NCBI RefSeq assembly: GCF_006494365.1
Contig: NZ_VHIP01000021.1
Span: 1 to 50,328 of the forward strand
DNA length: 50,328 nucleotides
From: Aestuariibacter sp. GS-14
GTDB taxonomy: Bacteria; Pseudomonadota; Gammaproteobacteria; Enterobacterales; Alteromonadaceae
Direction: 5' to 3'
Made by a program: the position numbers and the translations under genes. The notes under the pieces were generated by a model. That model saw only the letters and a program-made list of their open reading frames with translations. It did not search any database and was not told the origin of the DNA. Below are positions 25,258 to 34,374 of this stretch, piece after piece. Position 1 is the first letter of the stretch; every line of letters begins with the position of its first letter.

Positions 25258-25659
25258 GTCCTGTGCCGGGTGTGTACTTGGATTTCTGTAAGAATAGCGC
25301 AAATTGTAAAGGCTTTCTAAAGAAATAGGGTGTTTTAGGGTGCTTTTGCGGTTAGTTGTTGGTTTTTGGGATAAATGTTTTGGCTTTAGTAGACTCCGTG
25401 TCAGGCCCGCGCTCCACTCACCGTCATCCCCGCGCTCCACTCACCGTCATCCCCGCGCTCCACTCACCGTCATCCCCGCGCTCCACTCACCGTCATCCCC
25501 GCGCCCTCCTTACCGTCATCCCCGCGAAGGCGGGGATCTCATTTGGCAAATTGCGGTATTTGAATAGAAGCTAAACGAGTCGATTTATTTAAATCTTAAA
25601 AAATTAGTGGGAGAAATAAGATGCGGTTGCACCTTTCTTATTATTAAGAAAAGGAGAAA
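25258..25659. repeat. REP-like array 3 with tandem 23-mers
   Basis: The gap between the VanZ-like gene and the next island. From about 25405 the 23-mer CCCCGCGCTCCACTCACCGTCAT-type unit (CGCGCTCCACTCACCGTCAT core) recurs four times almost perfectly, then a diverged copy (CGCGCCCTCCTTACCGTCAT) and a complete GCGAAGGCGGGGAT hairpin ending near 25547. The tandem copies carry only one hairpin arm, so they look like slippage products of a REP unit. The ribosome site AAAAGGAG of the next gene lies at the right end. Confidence 0.8.
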
Positions 25660-26640
25660 ATGGACATGGATTTTAATTTTATTGGGGAATTAATTGACGC
25701 CGCATGTGTCGCTTTTAGGTCAGGTAATTTAGATATAGGCAAGATGATCGTGTCGAATACACTAAATTTCGTTGCTCTACTGGGTATTCCTTTTTTTGCG
25801 GTTACTACGCAGGGTAAAACGAAAAAATGGTGGACTGCTGCATCAATTTTGGCAATTGGATTTTTCTTTCCCTTTTCATTGATTTACGGTGCTGTTAACG
25901 AACATCAGTCAAAGGTAAATACAGAAAAGCTAGTTGCAGAGTTGGTACAAGAAATAAAAGAACATGGAATTGAAGCGAAATATATTCAATTTAATAATGA
26001 TACAGACTATCTAATATCAGAAACTGAAATATTCAAAAAAGCAGTAAGTGAAGGGAATTGGTATCAATATTTTGGGCAGGGCCTGATAACCAGCCTTTTA
26101 ATCAAGCCGCTTATTAATTCCTCCAGCGAAACAGTGAGTAATACTGTAAATCAAAATTCACAAAAAGAGATGGTGAAGCTTACTGAGGTTTCAAATTTGA
26201 ATTCTACTAAAATTAAAAGTGAAATTACTAATTTAACCACAAAGATAAACCAATATATTGCGACCGCCCAAATACCTGAAGGAAGCGTTAATAATTTTGA
26301 TTCAATTTCGGAGCAGGTAAACGAGGCAAAATCAGAGATTGATACTTTGAGTACTAGTGTTGGAAAGGTAAGTAAAAGCCTTCAAAATCTGGAAGATAGC
26401 TTTAAAAATAGTCAGCTACGTCAGTTCGTTACGCGCTTTGATGAGACAACGGCCATTTTGCAATCCAGTGAAGCAAGATATCTCGCACTTTCGCAATATG
26501 TAACTTGTTTAAAAGAGCTTGGTTTTTGGGAAAAAATGTTCGAGGACGAAAAATGTGAAATAGAAAGACAACAGTTTGATGACCTGGTAAGTCCGCCACT
26601 GTCAAATGAACAAACAGCACAATTAACCTCTGACCTGTAG
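25660..26640 (+). CDS. Membrane protein with long coiled coil, unknown function
   Basis: A 326-aa protein not recognised. Two hydrophobic helices (about residues 35-50 and 58-75) are followed by a soluble region; about 150-270 is a heptad-rich coiled coil (KLTEVSNLNSTKIKSEITNLTTKINQ, then INEAKSEIDTLSTSVGKVSKSLQNLEDSF). The C-terminus is polar. AAGGAG lies 3 bases before ATG 25660 and 9 before the in-frame ATG 25666, so the second may be the true start. The gene is AT-rich, lies between REP arrays, and is followed after 22 bases by the lipoprotein hydrolase, so they probably form an operon. A membrane tether or scaffold is a guess. Confidence 0.6.
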   Translation: MDMDFNFIGELIDAACVAFRSGNLDIGKMIVSNTLNFVALLGIPFFAVTTQGKTKKWWTAASILAIGFFFPFSLIYGAVNEHQSKVNTEKLVAELVQEIKEHGIEAKYIQFNNDTDYLISETEIFKKAVSEGNWYQYFGQGLITSLLIKPLINSSSETVSNTVNQNSQKEMVKLTEVSNLNSTKIKSEITNLTTKINQYIATAQIPEGSVNNFDSISEQVNEAKSEIDTLSTSVGKVSKSLQNLEDSFKNSQLRQFVTRFDETTAILQSSEARYLALSQYVTCLKELGFWEKMFEDEKCEIERQQFDDLVSPPLSNEQTAQLTSDL

Positions 26641-26662
26641 CAAAAAATTAAAAGGTGTGAAT

Positions 26663-28126
26663 ATGAAAAAGCTATTGATGATTGCGTTAAGTGTGGCCTT
26701 GGGAGGATGTACTAGTTTGCCGAAGCTAGAGGATGAAGCTCGATACCATCAAGTTGCAGCTAATACAAACGGCAATTTCTTATCGTTGTTTAACCATAAG
26801 GAATCTTCAGACCGGACTCCTCACTGGCAGTGCGGGCTTAATTCACATTTGGCTGGTATGGCTACTGAAATGGAGGAGTATTTTAAATCTCGCCCCGGAA
26901 AGCCCAGAAAAATCCTGATTTCTATTCATGGTGGCCTAAATTCAATTAGCGCAAATATCGACAGAGTTGAAAACCATTACGAAGATGCTAAGCAAGACGG
27001 TTACTATCCAATATTCATAGGATGGCGCTCTGGTGCAGCTACAACGCTGAACGATCGGTATTTTAGAGTGCGAAACGGTGTAGATCGCTCTAAATGGAAC
27101 ACTATTCCAAGCTCACCGTTTTATATCGCAAGTGACTTGCTTAGAGGCGTGGCCGCTATTCCTGAATCATTTTGGGATCAAGGGGCTAATTTTATTAATG
27201 GACACAGGTATCGACTCAGCGGATTTTATGAAAAAGATATTCAGGCGCGACTTAAAGATTTTGAACAGCCGAAAGTTTTATACACTGGTAAAGGGAGTGA
27301 TAAGTCTTTTGGTGAGCAGGTTACATATGCAGCAATACAAGTGGTTCCTGGAATATTGCGGCTAATCTCTACGCCACTTATTGAAGGCGTAGCGAACCAA
27401 GCCTGGGGAATTATGCAGAGGAGAGCGAAGACCCTAATGTATCGCCAGCAAGACTTAACCTACGAAGGAGTGGGCCAGTCTTTTGGCAATAAAATTGATG
27501 ACGATGACAAGCAAGTTGGAGATGTCCATCAATGTGAAGAGCAATCACCTTATTTTAAAAATGGTAAACCAAACGGCATTGTTGCTCAGTTGCTCAGAAC
27601 AATCGAAACACAACAGAATGTTGAGATCACGTTAGTGGGTCATAGCATGGGCGCCATCATAGCAAATGATATAGTGAGTGAATTTCCCGGGCTTAAATAC
27701 GAGAAAATTATTCATATGGCTGCAGCTGATTCACTCAGAAATTTTATGCAGAAAACATTGCCCTATCTCGCGTCCCATAAAGAAACAAAGTTCTATAACC
27801 TAATGTTGCATCCGGTAAATGAAGATCAAGAGCAATCAGCTTTTGGTGCGGCACCAGAGGGCAGCTTACTTATCTGGCTTGATTATTTACTTACCAACCC
27901 GGAAACCACCTTAGATCGAGTAGCTGGCAGATGGGAGAATGCAAAGTGGGCGGTTCCGTTATTTACGAGTTATCAGGGACAAGAGTTAAGTAACGTTCAC
28001 TTAAAATTGTTTGGCTTACGACAAACAATGGAGTACCGAGACACCGGAGAGAAGGTAGCGGAGCCAATCAAACACGGTGACTTCGGTGACAAAAGATTTT
28101 GGCGGCCTGAATTTTATTGGCAATAA
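26663..28126 (+). CDS. Lipoprotein alpha/beta-hydrolase
   Basis: A 487-aa lipoprotein starting at ATG 26663; the signal peptide MKKLLMIALSVALGGC carries a lipobox (LGGC) with the modified Cys at about residue 16. ILISIHGGLNSISANIDR near 90 is the oxyanion-hole HGG strand, and LVGHSMGAIIANDIV near 325 is the nucleophile elbow with Ser at about 328, so a lipase/esterase-type alpha/beta-hydrolase fold is likely. The substrate is unknown. The protein would be anchored at the periplasmic side of a membrane. It is the second gene of a two-gene unit with the membrane coiled-coil protein and ends in a strong terminator. Confidence 0.72.
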   Translation: MKKLLMIALSVALGGCTSLPKLEDEARYHQVAANTNGNFLSLFNHKESSDRTPHWQCGLNSHLAGMATEMEEYFKSRPGKPRKILISIHGGLNSISANIDRVENHYEDAKQDGYYPIFIGWRSGAATTLNDRYFRVRNGVDRSKWNTIPSSPFYIASDLLRGVAAIPESFWDQGANFINGHRYRLSGFYEKDIQARLKDFEQPKVLYTGKGSDKSFGEQVTYAAIQVVPGILRLISTPLIEGVANQAWGIMQRRAKTLMYRQQDLTYEGVGQSFGNKIDDDDKQVGDVHQCEEQSPYFKNGKPNGIVAQLLRTIETQQNVEITLVGHSMGAIIANDIVSEFPGLKYEKIIHMAAADSLRNFMQKTLPYLASHKETKFYNLMLHPVNEDQEQSAFGAAPEGSLLIWLDYLLTNPETTLDRVAGRWENAKWAVPLFTSYQGQELSNVHLKLFGLRQTMEYRDTGEKVAEPIKHGDFGDKRFWRPEFYWQ

Positions 28127-28151
28127 GCAGTAGGTTACTTAGATCATATAG

Positions 28152-28182
28152 AAAAGCGGAGTAACAATTCTCCGCTTTTTTA
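28152..28182. terminator. Bidirectional terminator between convergent pairs
   Basis: AAAAGCGGAG (28152-28161), TAACAATT, CTCCGCTTTT (28170-28179) with flanking A and T runs, so it can stop transcription from both sides. Confidence 0.85.
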
Positions 28183-28225
28183 TATCTGTATGAATTATAA
28201 GCACATATTAGTTGTGCACTTAAAA

Positions 28226-28918
28226 TTACATAATCCAAATCAAAAATTGAATTGCCAGTATCACTACTGCGATTGTTAGCAGGGTAAGTTGAATGGGGAA
28301 TCGGCCGCGCTCCAGAACTGCACGTTTCCTGAGTTGATATGGCGTAGGTCCAGTTAATTGTTCGTTCCATGTTGAAACGTACGTTACCAATGGCTTTTTG
28401 TACCCTAAAACACCAAGTCGAACTCCCCACCAGGCAATGTAGGCGGCAACCGGCGCTTCATTAACTGTTGTCGTTATATCCTTAAACAGTTTGTCGGCAT
28501 TGTGGCGCATTTGGTAATTTTTCTTGGGTTGGGTATAAGGCAGTGCGCCATGTTTAAATGCATAGTCATGAACAATACTTGCAGTGAACAATATTCCCAT
28601 AGGTCGCAGTACGCCAAAAGAAAGTAATGCGATTAACCAAGGCGCGGGAATACTGGCACCATCAATTTCTGTACCTTCAGGTATGCAAATATCAAAATCG
28701 ACACACTCACCTTCTTCGTTCTCGAAGTTGAATATTTCTATGCGCCAGTTTTGCGTTAATTTGTATTTCCTGGGCATGGCCATAGCGTGTATTTTACAAG
28801 CTAATCTCAAGCCTGTAGTTTTAATCAACTGTGGCTGCACGGCAGGAAGGCCGTGCAGTATCACTTTAAAACCAGCTTTATTCCTGTTTTTCTTCGGATA
28901 GGTTAGTTTTGTATTCAT
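28226..28918 (-). CDS. DUF1353-family protein with C-terminal membrane helix
   Basis: A 230-aa protein started at ATG 28918 (MNTKLTYPKKNRN); the longer frame runs back into the neighbour gene. The core (about 70-150) has VDFDICIPEGTEIDGASIPAPWL, TASIVHDYAFKHG and HNADKLFKDI, the DGASIP, HDY and AD motifs of DUF1353, a family common in phages and islands and of unknown activity. The C-terminus is a hydrophobic helix (LLTIAVVILAIQFLIWIM), suggesting membrane attachment. It follows the secreted-protein gene in the same direction with about 10 bases between them and converges on the hydrolase pair. Confidence 0.7.
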   Translation of the reverse strand: MNTKLTYPKKNRNKAGFKVILHGLPAVQPQLIKTTGLRLACKIHAMAMPRKYKLTQNWRIEIFNFENEEGECVDFDICIPEGTEIDGASIPAPWLIALLSFGVLRPMGILFTASIVHDYAFKHGALPYTQPKKNYQMRHNADKLFKDITTTVNEAPVAAYIAWWGVRLGVLGYKKPLVTYVSTWNEQLTGPTPYQLRKRAVLERGRFPIQLTLLTIAVVILAIQFLIWIM

Positions 28919-28928
28919 TTGCAGATCT

Positions 28929-30062
28929 TTAGTTGCCGGTGATGAATGATTTGATGCTGTCGAACCCCGAGCGGTAAGCGAAGAAAATACCAACATCATC
29001 AGCACCCTTACCTAAATTGGCTTTCACACCAACAACAAAACGGCCGTCGTTGGGATCGGCATTTTCATCTGAGTTCAATTGCCACTCACCACGAATTAAA
29101 AGTCGTTTTTGATCTTCTAAGCCACCGTATTCCTCGAAGTTCAGATAACCCAACCAAACTTTACCTCTCGGAATGCTATTTCTGGCATTCCGCATATTTT
29201 TTCCAAAATAAAGGTATTCCGAAAGTATGCCATAGTAGAAAACTACGGCGTCCTGCTCGTCTGTAATGCTTTCACGTGTTTTGAAACCGGCAAGGCCACC
29301 AACCGTAAAGTAGTCACGCAGTTCTTTGTCATTATCATCAGTCCAGAAATTAACTGTAACCTTGGTATATATATCCAGAGAATCTGAGACATCGTTGAAC
29401 GTTGGTTTTTCTGGAGTGTTGTTAGTGGGTGCTTCCGCTGGGGTTTCCGCTGGTATTTCTGCACTAGAGTCTGTGTTGTCTGTGGTGGTATCTTCGGCTG
29501 GTTGAGTTTCATCGTCGCCGATCAACGCTGGGCTACTTGCAAAAAGGCCTCCTATTTCCCAATGCAATATGTTGTAGTTATCTGAGACCCATCTACCGTC
29601 AAATCCAAATTGAGCAAATGGACTGCGCTCACCTAAGCCCTCATGTTCTTTATCTTTATTGTAAGAAGAGTTGATTGAGTAACCTACCATAAACTGATTT
29701 ACCCAACTTGAGGAAATTTTGGGATCATATGGCGTATTCAGTGTTGCGCTGCAATTCTTCCCAACGTTAACAATCCAGTCTTTGCGTTGCTGCTTGTCTA
29801 CATCGCTTAATGGGATACTGGTAAATTTTTTATCAGCGAAAGTTTCTAACCTAATGGTGTCTTTTGGCCGGCCTTCGGAACACGCATTGAATGCGGCATC
29901 GAATGCTTTAATTGCTCCGTCTATACAAGATTTTTGTTTGTCGCTTGAGCAATCTATGGTTAGTAAAGTTGATTCTACTTTTTCGCTACTTTGACATTCT
30001 GCAAAGTTACTAAATACTGAAAGCGTGCTTAAGGTTAATATTGGAACAAGTTGGTTTTTCAT
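28929..30062 (-). CDS. Secreted protein with acidic linker, possible barrel
   Basis: A 377-aa precursor, started at ATG 30062 where AAAAGGACTTTTT gives a good ribosome site. The signal peptide MKNQLVPILTLSTLSVFSNFAECQ is followed by a Cys-containing region (CSSDKQKSCIDGAIKAF). In the middle lies a Thr/Pro/Glu/Asp-rich linker of about 40 residues (EDTTTDNTDSSAEIPAETPA). The second half has alternating strands (LDIYTKVTVNFWTD, VVFYYGILSEYLYFG, GRFVVGVKANLGKG, VGIFFAYRSGFDSI) like an outer-membrane barrel. No family is recognised. It is the first gene of the leftward pair with the DUF1353 protein. Confidence 0.6.
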   Translation of the reverse strand: MKNQLVPILTLSTLSVFSNFAECQSSEKVESTLLTIDCSSDKQKSCIDGAIKAFDAAFNACSEGRPKDTIRLETFADKKFTSIPLSDVDKQQRKDWIVNVGKNCSATLNTPYDPKISSSWVNQFMVGYSINSSYNKDKEHEGLGERSPFAQFGFDGRWVSDNYNILHWEIGGLFASSPALIGDDETQPAEDTTTDNTDSSAEIPAETPAEAPTNNTPEKPTFNDVSDSLDIYTKVTVNFWTDDNDKELRDYFTVGGLAGFKTRESITDEQDAVVFYYGILSEYLYFGKNMRNARNSIPRGKVWLGYLNFEEYGGLEDQKRLLIRGEWQLNSDENADPNDGRFVVGVKANLGKGADDVGIFFAYRSGFDSIKSFITGN

Positions 30063-30138
30063 AAAAAGTCCTTTTTGAAGTTTCCTAAACTTAAGTGCTG
30101 TTAAGCTCAATTTCTCTCACATTTAATAGACTTTCATT

Positions 30139-30606
30139 TTTTGAGTAGACCCCGGATCGAGTCCGGGGCGACGAGAAAGGGAGTGTCATCCCGCGCCCTC
30201 CTTACCGTCATCCCCGCGCAGGCCGGGATCTTGTTTGGCACCGGTGCGTTGTTGGAGTAGATCCCGGGTCGAGCCCGGGATGACGGGGAGGGGAGTGTCA
30301 TCCCCGCATTCTCCATCGTGACCCCGAATTCTCTACCGTCATCCCCGCGCAGGCGGGGATCTTGTTTGGCATTAGTACAATGTTTGAGTAGACCCCGGGT
30401 CGAGTCCGGGGTGACTGTAAGGGAGTGTCATCCCCGCATTCTCCATCGTGCCCCCGTATTCTCTACCGTCATCCCCGCGAAGGCGGGGATCTTGTTTGGC
30501 ATCGGTACGCTGTTTGAGTAGGTCCCGGGTCGAGCCCGGGATGACAGGGGATCTTGTTTGGCATCGGTACACTGTTTGGGTAGACCCCGGGTCAGGCCCG
30601 GGGCGA
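30139..30606. repeat. REP-like palindromic array 4
   Basis: Alternating CCCCGC/GCGGGG and CCCGGG/CCCGGG palindromes with the linkers CTTGTTTGGCAtcGGTac and TGTTTGAGTAG. A unit with GGGAGTGTCATCCCCGCATT and TCTCCATCGTG occurs twice. The right end runs into the coding sequence of the MocR gene and encodes its last residues. Confidence 0.9.
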
Positions 30607-32022
30607 CGGAGTGGAGTGCATGCCACGCATGATTTCACCCAGTATGGATAAACCGCGCATGCGGGTGTCGTTGTCTTTGTCGTTGTAGTTTAAGCGCAAA
30701 CAGTTGCGGTATTTACCCGTAGCCGAAAACAACTGCCCTGGCGCTACAATTACGCCTTTTTCTTTGGCTAGTTCGGCCAGTTTAACAGCGTCGTACTGGG
30801 CGGGTAATTCTACCCATAGCACAAAGCCGCCTTCCGGGTAGCTTACCAGTGTGCCTTCAGGAAAATACTGCTTGATGCCTTTGAGCATGGCGTCGCGAGC
30901 CTTGCTGTATTTTTGCCGCATGTTGCGCAGGTGCTTGTCGTAGCCGCCTTGTCGAATAAAACTCGCGATCGCCAGTTGCGGCAGCGTGGGGCACATAGAG
31001 CTGGTAACGTATTTTATGTGGGTAACTTTGCTGCGGTATTTACCCGGCGCTATCCAGCCCACCCTGAAACCGGGGGCCAGCGTTTTGGAGAACGACGAGC
31101 ACAACAAAACGCGGCCGTCTTCGTCGAACGACTTGATTGACTTAGGCCGCGGGTATTCAAAGGCAATATCGCCGTAGATGTCATCTTCAATAATGGCGAT
31201 GTCGTATTCGCGCGCCAACTGATACAGCGCCTTTTTCTTTTCGTGGGGCATGATGTAGCCCAGCGGGTTGTTTACTGTGGGCGTTACCAGAATGGCTTTA
31301 ATTGGCCATTGATCAATCGCCAGCTTTAGCGCTTCTATGCTCATGCCATTGGCCGGATCCGTGGGGATTTCCAGGGCTTTTAAGTTGGCTGCTTTTATAG
31401 CCTGCATGGCACCGTAAAAGCCGGGCGACTCTACGGCAATAATGTCGCCTGCCTGGGCCACGGTACGCAAACACACCGACAGCGCTTCCTGACACCCTGA
31501 GGTGATCACCAGTTCGTCGGGATGCACCTGGCATCCGGAAGCTGCAACTAGCCGGGTAAGTTGTTCACGCAAACTGTAATCGCCCTGTACATCGCCGTAT
31601 ACCATGCCGTCGAACGGACGGTTTTTGTTTAATTCGTACAAGGTTTTTAAGAGTGGTTTTAAGGTAGTGGCCTGCATATCGGGCATGGCATGCTGAAACT
31701 GGCAAAAGGCGTGATTACACTGATTCAACAACATACTGAGTACATCTTCCCACTGCGATACATCCAATGGCCGCTGAGGCGGGCGAGATACCCTGGGCAT
31801 GGTTACCTGCGCATGTTTTTGTGGTACAAAGTAGCCCGATTTGGGCCGAGCCTCTACTAACTGTTCTGTTTCCAGTTGTCTGTATGCTTCCTGTACGGTT
31901 GAAATACTCACGCCGTGTTCGTTCGCTAACTGGCGCACCGACGGCAGCTTGTCACCGCTGTTAAATACGCCTAGCTGTATGTGTTCGCGCAGTCGGTCGG
32001 CCAATTGTGCGTAGAGTGTCAT
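30592..32022 (-). CDS. MocR/PdxR-type GntR regulator with aminotransferase domain
   Basis: A 476-aa regulator. The N-terminus (residues 1-70) is a GntR winged helix (LYAQLADRLREHIQLGVFNSGDKLPSVRQLANEHGVS...ARPKSGYFV). The rest is a fold-type I aminotransferase with VITSGCQEALS, TPTVNNPLGYIMP, IEDDIYGD and the PLP-lysine motif CSSFSKTLAPGFRVGW. MocR proteins use PLP or a PLP-amino acid adduct as effector and bind direct repeats. It is divergent from a LysE-type exporter, with three copies of a CCATACA repeat between, so it probably controls both genes. The last nine residues (MHSTPSPRA) are encoded by REP DNA. Confidence 0.9.
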   Translation of the reverse strand: MTLYAQLADRLREHIQLGVFNSGDKLPSVRQLANEHGVSISTVQEAYRQLETEQLVEARPKSGYFVPQKHAQVTMPRVSRPPQRPLDVSQWEDVLSMLLNQCNHAFCQFQHAMPDMQATTLKPLLKTLYELNKNRPFDGMVYGDVQGDYSLREQLTRLVAASGCQVHPDELVITSGCQEALSVCLRTVAQAGDIIAVESPGFYGAMQAIKAANLKALEIPTDPANGMSIEALKLAIDQWPIKAILVTPTVNNPLGYIMPHEKKKALYQLAREYDIAIIEDDIYGDIAFEYPRPKSIKSFDEDGRVLLCSSFSKTLAPGFRVGWIAPGKYRSKVTHIKYVTSSMCPTLPQLAIASFIRQGGYDKHLRNMRQKYSKARDAMLKGIKQYFPEGTLVSYPEGGFVLWVELPAQYDAVKLAELAKEKGVIVAPGQLFSATGKYRNCLRLNYNDKDNDTRMRGLSILGEIMRGMHSTPSPRA

Positions 32023-32044
32023 GCTGTACCTGTGTACGTTATTA

Positions 32045-32123
32045 AACCATACACATTACTATACACCGCATTTCTTGGTTAATTAACCATACAGATTGCG
32101 CCACTTTGTACCATACAGTGAAT
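32045..32123. promoter_or_regulatory. Direct-repeat operator region, MocR/LysE
   Basis: Three same-direction copies of a motif: AACCATACACATT (32045-32057), AACCATACAGATT (32085-32097) and TACCATACAGTGAAT (32109-32123). The first two begin 40 bp apart, the third 24 bp after the second. Direct repeats in front of a MocR gene are the expected operator form for this family. Similar sites occur at 38808 and 38838. Confidence 0.6.
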
Positions 32124-32291
32124 GTAATCTGGCTGTTGTGTGTGGCGTTTTCGTTTCTACTGCATCTAACCGTGTGTTGAGGATTTCGTTAAGCTTTGCA
32201 CACTGGTTAGGTAAGTCTTTGTAGCTTGCAGGTTAAGGGCAAAGCAAGGCCAGCAAATTCGGCTTGAGTTTTACATTGAGGAGTTAGTGTT

Positions 32292-32894
32292 ATGGAACAT
32301 TCATTGGTGTTGGCAATTTGTACGTTTGCGTTTATTACCACGGTTACGCCGGGCCCAAATAACGTTATGTTATTGGCCTCGGGCGCGCAATACGGTTACG
32401 TTCGCACCATTCCTCATATGTTGGGCATTGTATTTGGCGTTGCCATGTTATTGCTAAGTGTATTGCTTGGGCTTGGCATGCTGTTTTCGCTATATCCGGT
32501 GTTGTACTCGGTGCTTAATGTAGTGGGGGCACTGTATTTGTTGTGGCTGGCTTATAAAATTGCCAGTGCGCCGGTGGCCGAAATTCAGGTAGATACTGCT
32601 AATACCAGAGGGCCATTACGCTGGTGGGAAGGCGCGCTGTTTCAGTGTGTAAACCCGAAAGCCTGGATGATGGCGCTGGGCAGTGTAAGTACATTTGCAC
32701 AACCGGGTGAATTGTACGTTCAATCGGGCGCTACCATTATGCTGGCCTTTGCGCTAATTGGTTTCCCGTGTATTTCGTTATGGGCCGGTGCGGGCGCTAA
32801 AATGCGCGTATGGCTAAGTACGCCCAAACGACGCCGCAGTTTTAATTTAACGATGGGCGCAGTAACTGCTGCTACTTTGCTGCTGATTGTCTGA
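32292..32894 (+). CDS. LysE/RhtB-family amino-acid exporter
   Basis: A 200-aa inner-membrane protein with six hydrophobic segments. The N-terminal FAFITTVTPGPNNVMLLASGAQYG is the LysE-family signature (TPGPNN/D), and FQCVNPKAWMMALG near 118-131 is the conserved NPK block of the second half. Family members export amino acids or toxic analogues such as homoserine and threonine by exchange with protons. The start has TTGAGGAG upstream. Being divergent from the MocR regulator suggests induction by an amino compound sensed by it. Confidence 0.9.
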   Translation: MEHSLVLAICTFAFITTVTPGPNNVMLLASGAQYGYVRTIPHMLGIVFGVAMLLLSVLLGLGMLFSLYPVLYSVLNVVGALYLLWLAYKIASAPVAEIQVDTANTRGPLRWWEGALFQCVNPKAWMMALGSVSTFAQPGELYVQSGATIMLAFALIGFPCISLWAGAGAKMRVWLSTPKRRRSFNLTMGAVTAATLLLIV

Positions 32895-32943
32895 TGGTTG
32901 TTCCGGAGTCGACAGGCGATTCCGGGATGTCTATCTGTCTCAT

Positions 32944-34029
32944 TCAGTAATTTTTCAATTCTAAATTCGATTTTTGTAAGATGGTGATTTTATAAAAAGG
33001 GGTGTCGTCGTTTAGCAACTGCATTGAAAATCGTTCACTGATGTTATTTGTGTCGGTTGTTTGAATATTTTCACCGGCACTTGAATGTTGTCGAATAAAG
33101 ACAATTCCGTTGTTTTTTAACGAACTATTGCATTTTTCTACGTTCCTGATAATTGCACTGGTGTAGCAATAATCCAAAACGTTTGATAACGAAATGAAAT
33201 CAAAAACATTCTGATTCTTATCGGAGTATTGAAATATATTACTATTTACAAATTCAACTTTGCAATTAAGTATTGCATTTTTGCAAAGAGCGTAATTTTC
33301 TTCATTTATCTCCGGCGTGGGTGCTATTTTGGGATTATATCGTCCCAAAATAAAAGGGGAGTAGAAGTAATTGTGTTTAATATCTTTTCGTCTACAAAAT
33401 TTAAATAATCCGTATAAATACATGTATGCCGATTTGTATGTTTTTTTAATTTTTAATTTGTATCGTAGATGTTTGATTGATATAAATCCATTTTGAACTA
33501 TTGAAGAGGTGGAGATGATGGTAAGTGCAAATATTAATCGCCATTTTATTTTTTTTAAATAGTTGCTTTGTAATTTAATGTCCTCACAGTCATGTAGCAT
33601 GTTCGATTTTTTGAGTGCAAGCTTTTTAAAAATTTTAGATGATTTTACAACTTGTCTTTCCCAGTTTCCTGAGAATATTAAGCAGCCCCAATTAATTTCT
33701 TCGAACCAATTGTGCATGAAATTTTTTGCAGTCGTTCCTATTTTTAATCGTTCAAATATTTTTTTTCTATCTGAGCATTTGGCGCTTAAGTAACCAAGAA
33801 GAATACAATATTCATTGTAAGAGAGCTGCTTTACTGCAGTAATTCTCATTTCTGTAAGAAATAGTTGAAACTCGCAACTATCAATACAGACAAGTCGTTT
33901 AGGCCGAGAAAGAAATAACGGTATGACTCGTGAACCGCTACCTGCAATAGCTAGTATACTTGACTCAGGTTTCAGACAACTTACTTCCGTATTTGTATCT
34001 TCATTACAAAATGTGTACTGTAAATTCAT
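32944..34029 (-). CDS. DUF3419-like SAM-dependent transferase
   Basis: A 361-aa protein. SSILAIAGSGSRVIPLFLSRPKRLVCID (about 24-50) is a Rossmann SAM-binding entry, ITAVKQLSYNEYCILLGY (about 58-76) matches the DUF3419 family, and FISLSNVLDYCYTSAIIRNVEKCNSSLKNNGIVFIRQ (about 285-325) is the C-terminal methyltransferase-like block. DUF3419 includes BtaA, which moves the 3-amino-3-carboxypropyl group of SAM to diacylglycerol in betaine-lipid synthesis. Here it lies behind a small membrane protein and a bacteriocin-like peptide with similar AT-rich composition, so it may be a tailoring or protective enzyme of that locus. That function is inference. GGGAG 9 bases before the ATG supports the start. 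Confidence 0.65.
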   Translation of the reverse strand: MNLQYTFCNEDTNTEVSCLKPESSILAIAGSGSRVIPLFLSRPKRLVCIDSCEFQLFLTEMRITAVKQLSYNEYCILLGYLSAKCSDRKKIFERLKIGTTAKNFMHNWFEEINWGCLIFSGNWERQVVKSSKIFKKLALKKSNMLHDCEDIKLQSNYLKKIKWRLIFALTIISTSSIVQNGFISIKHLRYKLKIKKTYKSAYMYLYGLFKFCRRKDIKHNYFYSPFILGRYNPKIAPTPEINEENYALCKNAILNCKVEFVNSNIFQYSDKNQNVFDFISLSNVLDYCYTSAIIRNVEKCNSSLKNNGIVFIRQHSSAGENIQTTDTNNISERFSMQLLNDDTPFYKITILQKSNLELKNY

Positions 34030-34067
34030 ATTTAATTGCTCCCTGAACTACGTTGGTTGTCGATTGT

Positions 34068-34334
34068 TTATAGTTCTAAAGTTGCAGACAGTATTGAGAA
34101 GAATACAGTGAAAAATGATAATGTTGCGATGTTTTTTTGGAATTTTTTGTCGCTAATTTTTAATGGTTTTGTTCTTTGTGATGCGACATGAAAAACAATT
34201 ACAGATAGGCATAGAAAAGTTAAGAATGAAAAATGCCTGCCGCTTGCTTCAGCAAGTGCAGACAAGATGATAAGTAGTGTCGATATAATCAAGAAAAATG
34301 TAATGGAAATCGAATTTGAATTTAGGTTGCTCAT
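34068..34334 (-). CDS. Small membrane protein, candidate immunity protein
   Basis: An 88-aa protein with three hydrophobic stretches (about residues 9-28, 35-52 and 66-85) and a basic loop between the second and third (SQRTKPLKISDKKFQKN). No family is recognised. GAGAGAG lies about 8 bases before the ATG. It is placed between the double-glycine peptide gene and the DUF3419 gene, the usual place and size for a bacteriocin immunity protein; this is inferred from context only. Confidence 0.55.
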   Translation of the reverse strand: MSNLNSNSISITFFLIISTLLIILSALAEASGRHFSFLTFLCLSVIVFHVASQRTKPLKISDKKFQKNIATLSFFTVFFSILSATLEL

Positions 34335-34374
34335 AAAATTTCTCTCTCAACAGAAATGTCAAATATTTTCAATT

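Noticed and set aside
24769-25440. Longer reading of the VanZ-like gene (61 extra residues)
   Set aside because: The extension is encoded partly by REP DNA and is unlike any family N-terminus.
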